From a bacterium (lineage in GTDB: Bacteria; Verrucomicrobiota; Kiritimatiellia; UBA8416): a DNA stretch of 15,552 nucleotides. The notes under the pieces were generated by a model. It ran no database searches and was not told the origin of the DNA. It worked only from the letters and a program-made list of their open reading frames with translations. The position numbers and the translations under genes are program-made. Positions 14,107 through 15,552 of the stretch are shown piece after piece. Numbering within the stretch: position 1 is the stretch's first letter; each line of letters begins with the position of its first letter. The DNA is taken from assembly GCA_020048935.1 (NCBI GenBank), contig JAIFLS010000039.1:1-15552 (forward strand). The letters run 5' to 3'.

Positions 14107-15552
14107 TCACGTACGTCCTGAATCGTTCAACCCAGGCTCAGCAACCAAAACCGATGAAGAGTGGACAATAGATCCCCACCACTCAGGCACCCACTCTTTT
14201 AACAAGCCATGAGGCACTTGGGGGGAAATCACCTCAAACCCGCCCCACCCGACCAAAACATCGTGTGGACGACGGGCATCTTTTCGCTCCGCATCCTGAA
14301 TTGACAAATTCATGGAATAAAACCCAGGGGCCAAATTTAAATTAGAAAGAACCAATCGTATCTCATGCACTCCACAACAAAAGATTTCCCAAACAGGGCT
14401 CCATCCTCCGAGGATCGCATCGCCCTCACCATTTCGAATGGTATAGCCGATAATTAATGGGTGCGGTCGCCCGATCTCAACGGAAACCCCAATTTCCAAA
14501 GGAGCTCCAAACGGAAGCCTGTCTTCCTTAAGAGAAACAAGCCCCACCTCACGGAAGACCGCTCCAGGGTCGCTCATCTGTCGTTTTTCGCACAAGAGCT
14601 CTTCAACCGGAACCCGGCGACAACTCGTCTGCCGCTTGCGTTCTCCGTTATAGTGAGCAATCGCCGCCGCCGTTTCTCCGATTAATTCAACCCCCCCTTG
14701 ACTTAACAACACACAGCGGGACGTGAGCTGTGCAATCATCTTCATATTGTGACTTACAAACAAGATTGTGCGGCCCTGGTTCGAAACATCTTTCATTTTC
14801 CCGATGCACTTTTTCTGGAATTCAGCATCGCCTACGGCCAGAACCTCGTCCACGATCAGAATCTCGGGATCGAGATGCGCGGCCACCGCAAACCCGAGCC
14901 GGACGACCATCCCGCTGGAGTAACGTTTAACCGGCGTATCCAGATAGGCGGCGCAGCCGGAGAACTCGACGATTTCGTCAAGCTTGGTGGCAATCTCGGT
15001 TCGTGTCATCCCCAATACCGCCCCATTAAGATAGATGTTTTCGCGACCGGTCAAATCCTGATGGAACCCGGTGCCTACCTCCAGCAGGCTGGCAATCCGA
15101 CCCTTGACCCGCACCTCTCCCGTGGTCGGTGCCGTAATCCGGCTCAGAATCTTGAGCAACGTGCTCTTGCCCGCGCCGTTCCGTCCGATGATCCCAAGCA
15201 CCTCGCCACGCTGGACCTCGAAATTGATATCCTTGAGCGCCCAGACGTACTCTGAAGAGAGGGATGAGGGATGAGAGCTGAAAGCTGAAGTATTAGAACT
15301 GCCGACATCCGACTTCTGTCCTCCGTCTTCCGTCTTCTGTCCTCCATCTTCTGTTTTCTGCTTGCCCCTCTCAGCTTTCCGCTTTCCGCCCTCACCCCTT
15401 ACTTCTGCTTTGCCGGTGCGGATGTTGGTTCCGGTGACAGAAAGATAGGGATCGGGTAGACCGCGAACCCGGTGCCACCAGCGATTGATATCGTGGTGTA
15501 GGGAACCAGTGGACACCTCACCAAGGCGGTACTGCTTGGAGAGATTTTCGAC
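14107..15552 (-). CDS. wzt: Wzt-type polysaccharide ABC exporter ATPase, 5' end outside window
   Basis: The frame is open from the right edge to the TGA at 14109-14107. The edge reads VENLSKQYRLGEV, normal N-terminal sequence of the family, so the gene begins outside and the GTG at 15516 is not the start. It shows Walker A GRNGAGKST (15186-15160), GRIASLLEVGTGFH, signature YSSGMVVRLGFAVAAHL, Walker B EILIVDEVLAVGD and the H-loop SHNM. A C-terminal domain of about 150 residues follows, beta-rich in character (PLEIGVSVEIG, DVLVGWGGFEVISP), like the Wzt domain that binds the finished O-polysaccharide before export. The ATPase works with a Wzm permease, probably encoded upstream. About 53 residues between GTNIRTGK and EYVWALKD are charged, low-complexity and repeat-encoded (TEDGGQKTEDGGQK), an apparent in-frame insert in the N-terminal linker. 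Confidence 0.93.
   Translation of the reverse strand, partial: VENLSKQYRLGEVSTGSLHHDINRWWHRVRGLPDPYLSVTGTNIRTGKAEVRGEGGKRKAERGKQKTEDGGQKTEDGGQKSDVGSSNTSAFSSHPSSLSSEYVWALKDINFEVQRGEVLGIIGRNGAGKSTLLKILSRITAPTTGEVRVKGRIASLLEVGTGFHQDLTGRENIYLNGAVLGMTRTEIATKLDEIVEFSGCAAYLDTPVKRYSSGMVVRLGFAVAAHLDPEILIVDEVLAVGDAEFQKKCIGKMKDVSNQGRTILFVSHNMKMIAQLTSRCVLLSQGGVELIGETAAAIAHYNGERKRQTSCRRVPVEELLCEKRQMSDPGAVFREVGLVSLKEDRLPFGAPLEIGVSVEIGRPHPLIIGYTIRNGEGDAILGGWSPVWEIFCCGVHEIRLVLSNLNLAPGFYSMNLSIQDAERKDARRPHDVLVGWGGFEVISPQVPHGLLKEWVPEWWGSIVHSSSVLVAEPGLNDSGRT
15253..15411. repeat. Word repeat inserted in frame in the Wzt ATPase gene
   Basis: The tract contains variants of CTTCTGTC, CTCCGTCTTC and CCATCTTCTG words, plus GAGAGGGATGAGGGATGAGA and AGCTGAAAGCTGAAG near 15257-15287. 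TCCGTCTTCCGTCTTC (15322-15337) is identical to 95-110 at the other end of the window. Read on the coding strand, it gives about 53 residues made of KQKTEDGGQ-like units and then a serine-rich run. The insertion falls just before the first conserved strand of the nucleotide-binding domain and keeps the frame. Confidence 0.8.

Noticed and set aside
14107..15516. GTG at 15516 as the Wzt start
   Set aside because: The frame continues to the window edge with VENLSKQYRLGE, which is normal family N-terminal sequence, so the gene is cut by the edge.

Overview
The window looks like one strip of a bacterial surface-polysaccharide (O-antigen or exopolysaccharide) locus, with every credible gene on the minus strand. 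Transcription runs from about 15552 down to 1. Base composition is moderately GC-rich by eye. No rRNA, tRNA, transposase or CRISPR array is visible. The exporter is of the ABC (Wzm/Wzt) type, so the organism is probably Gram-negative. The GA/CT-rich word repeats scattered through genes and gaps remind me of large-genome environmental bacteria such as the PVC group, but this is an impression and not a taxonomic call.

Layout in transcription order: (1) 15552-14107, the ATPase subunit of a Wzt-type polysaccharide exporter, cut by the window edge at its 5' end. (2) 14058-9772, a class I methyltransferase, two GT4 glycosyltransferases and a STELLO/DUF288-type glycosyltransferase, separated by very short or overlapping junctions. 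(3) 9771-9609, a gap holding an inverted-repeat word element. (4) 9608-1, a second run: a two-domain GT2 glycosyltransferase, a Gfo/Idh/MocA oxidoreductase, an NAD-dependent epimerase, a zinc-ribbon methyltransferase, a NodB-type deacetylase, a GT2, a broken GT2 remnant, another GT2 and an FkbM methyltransferase. After a gap with hairpins and a 65-bp tandem duplication comes a further GT2 that runs off the left edge.

The genes fit one job. The oxidoreductase and epimerase probably make or modify nucleotide-linked sugars, seven glycosyltransferase genes (one with two catalytic domains) assemble the glycan, the deacetylase and three methyltransferases decorate it, and the ABC ATPase powers export with a C-terminal domain likely to recognise the finished chain. 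Most junctions are ATGA, GTGA or TAGTG overlaps, which indicates translational coupling. Several starts are moved here to shorter positions on the basis of those overlaps and of Shine-Dalgarno sites.

The most unusual signal is a family of low-complexity word repeats. In frame, they lie inside three separate protein genes (left-edge GT2, the STELLO-like enzyme twice, and Wzt), at places where related proteins have linkers. Related words also sit in both main gene gaps. Two further oddities are the 65-bp duplication of the 5' end of the left-edge GT2 gene and a frameshifted GT2 remnant still coupled to its downstream neighbour.
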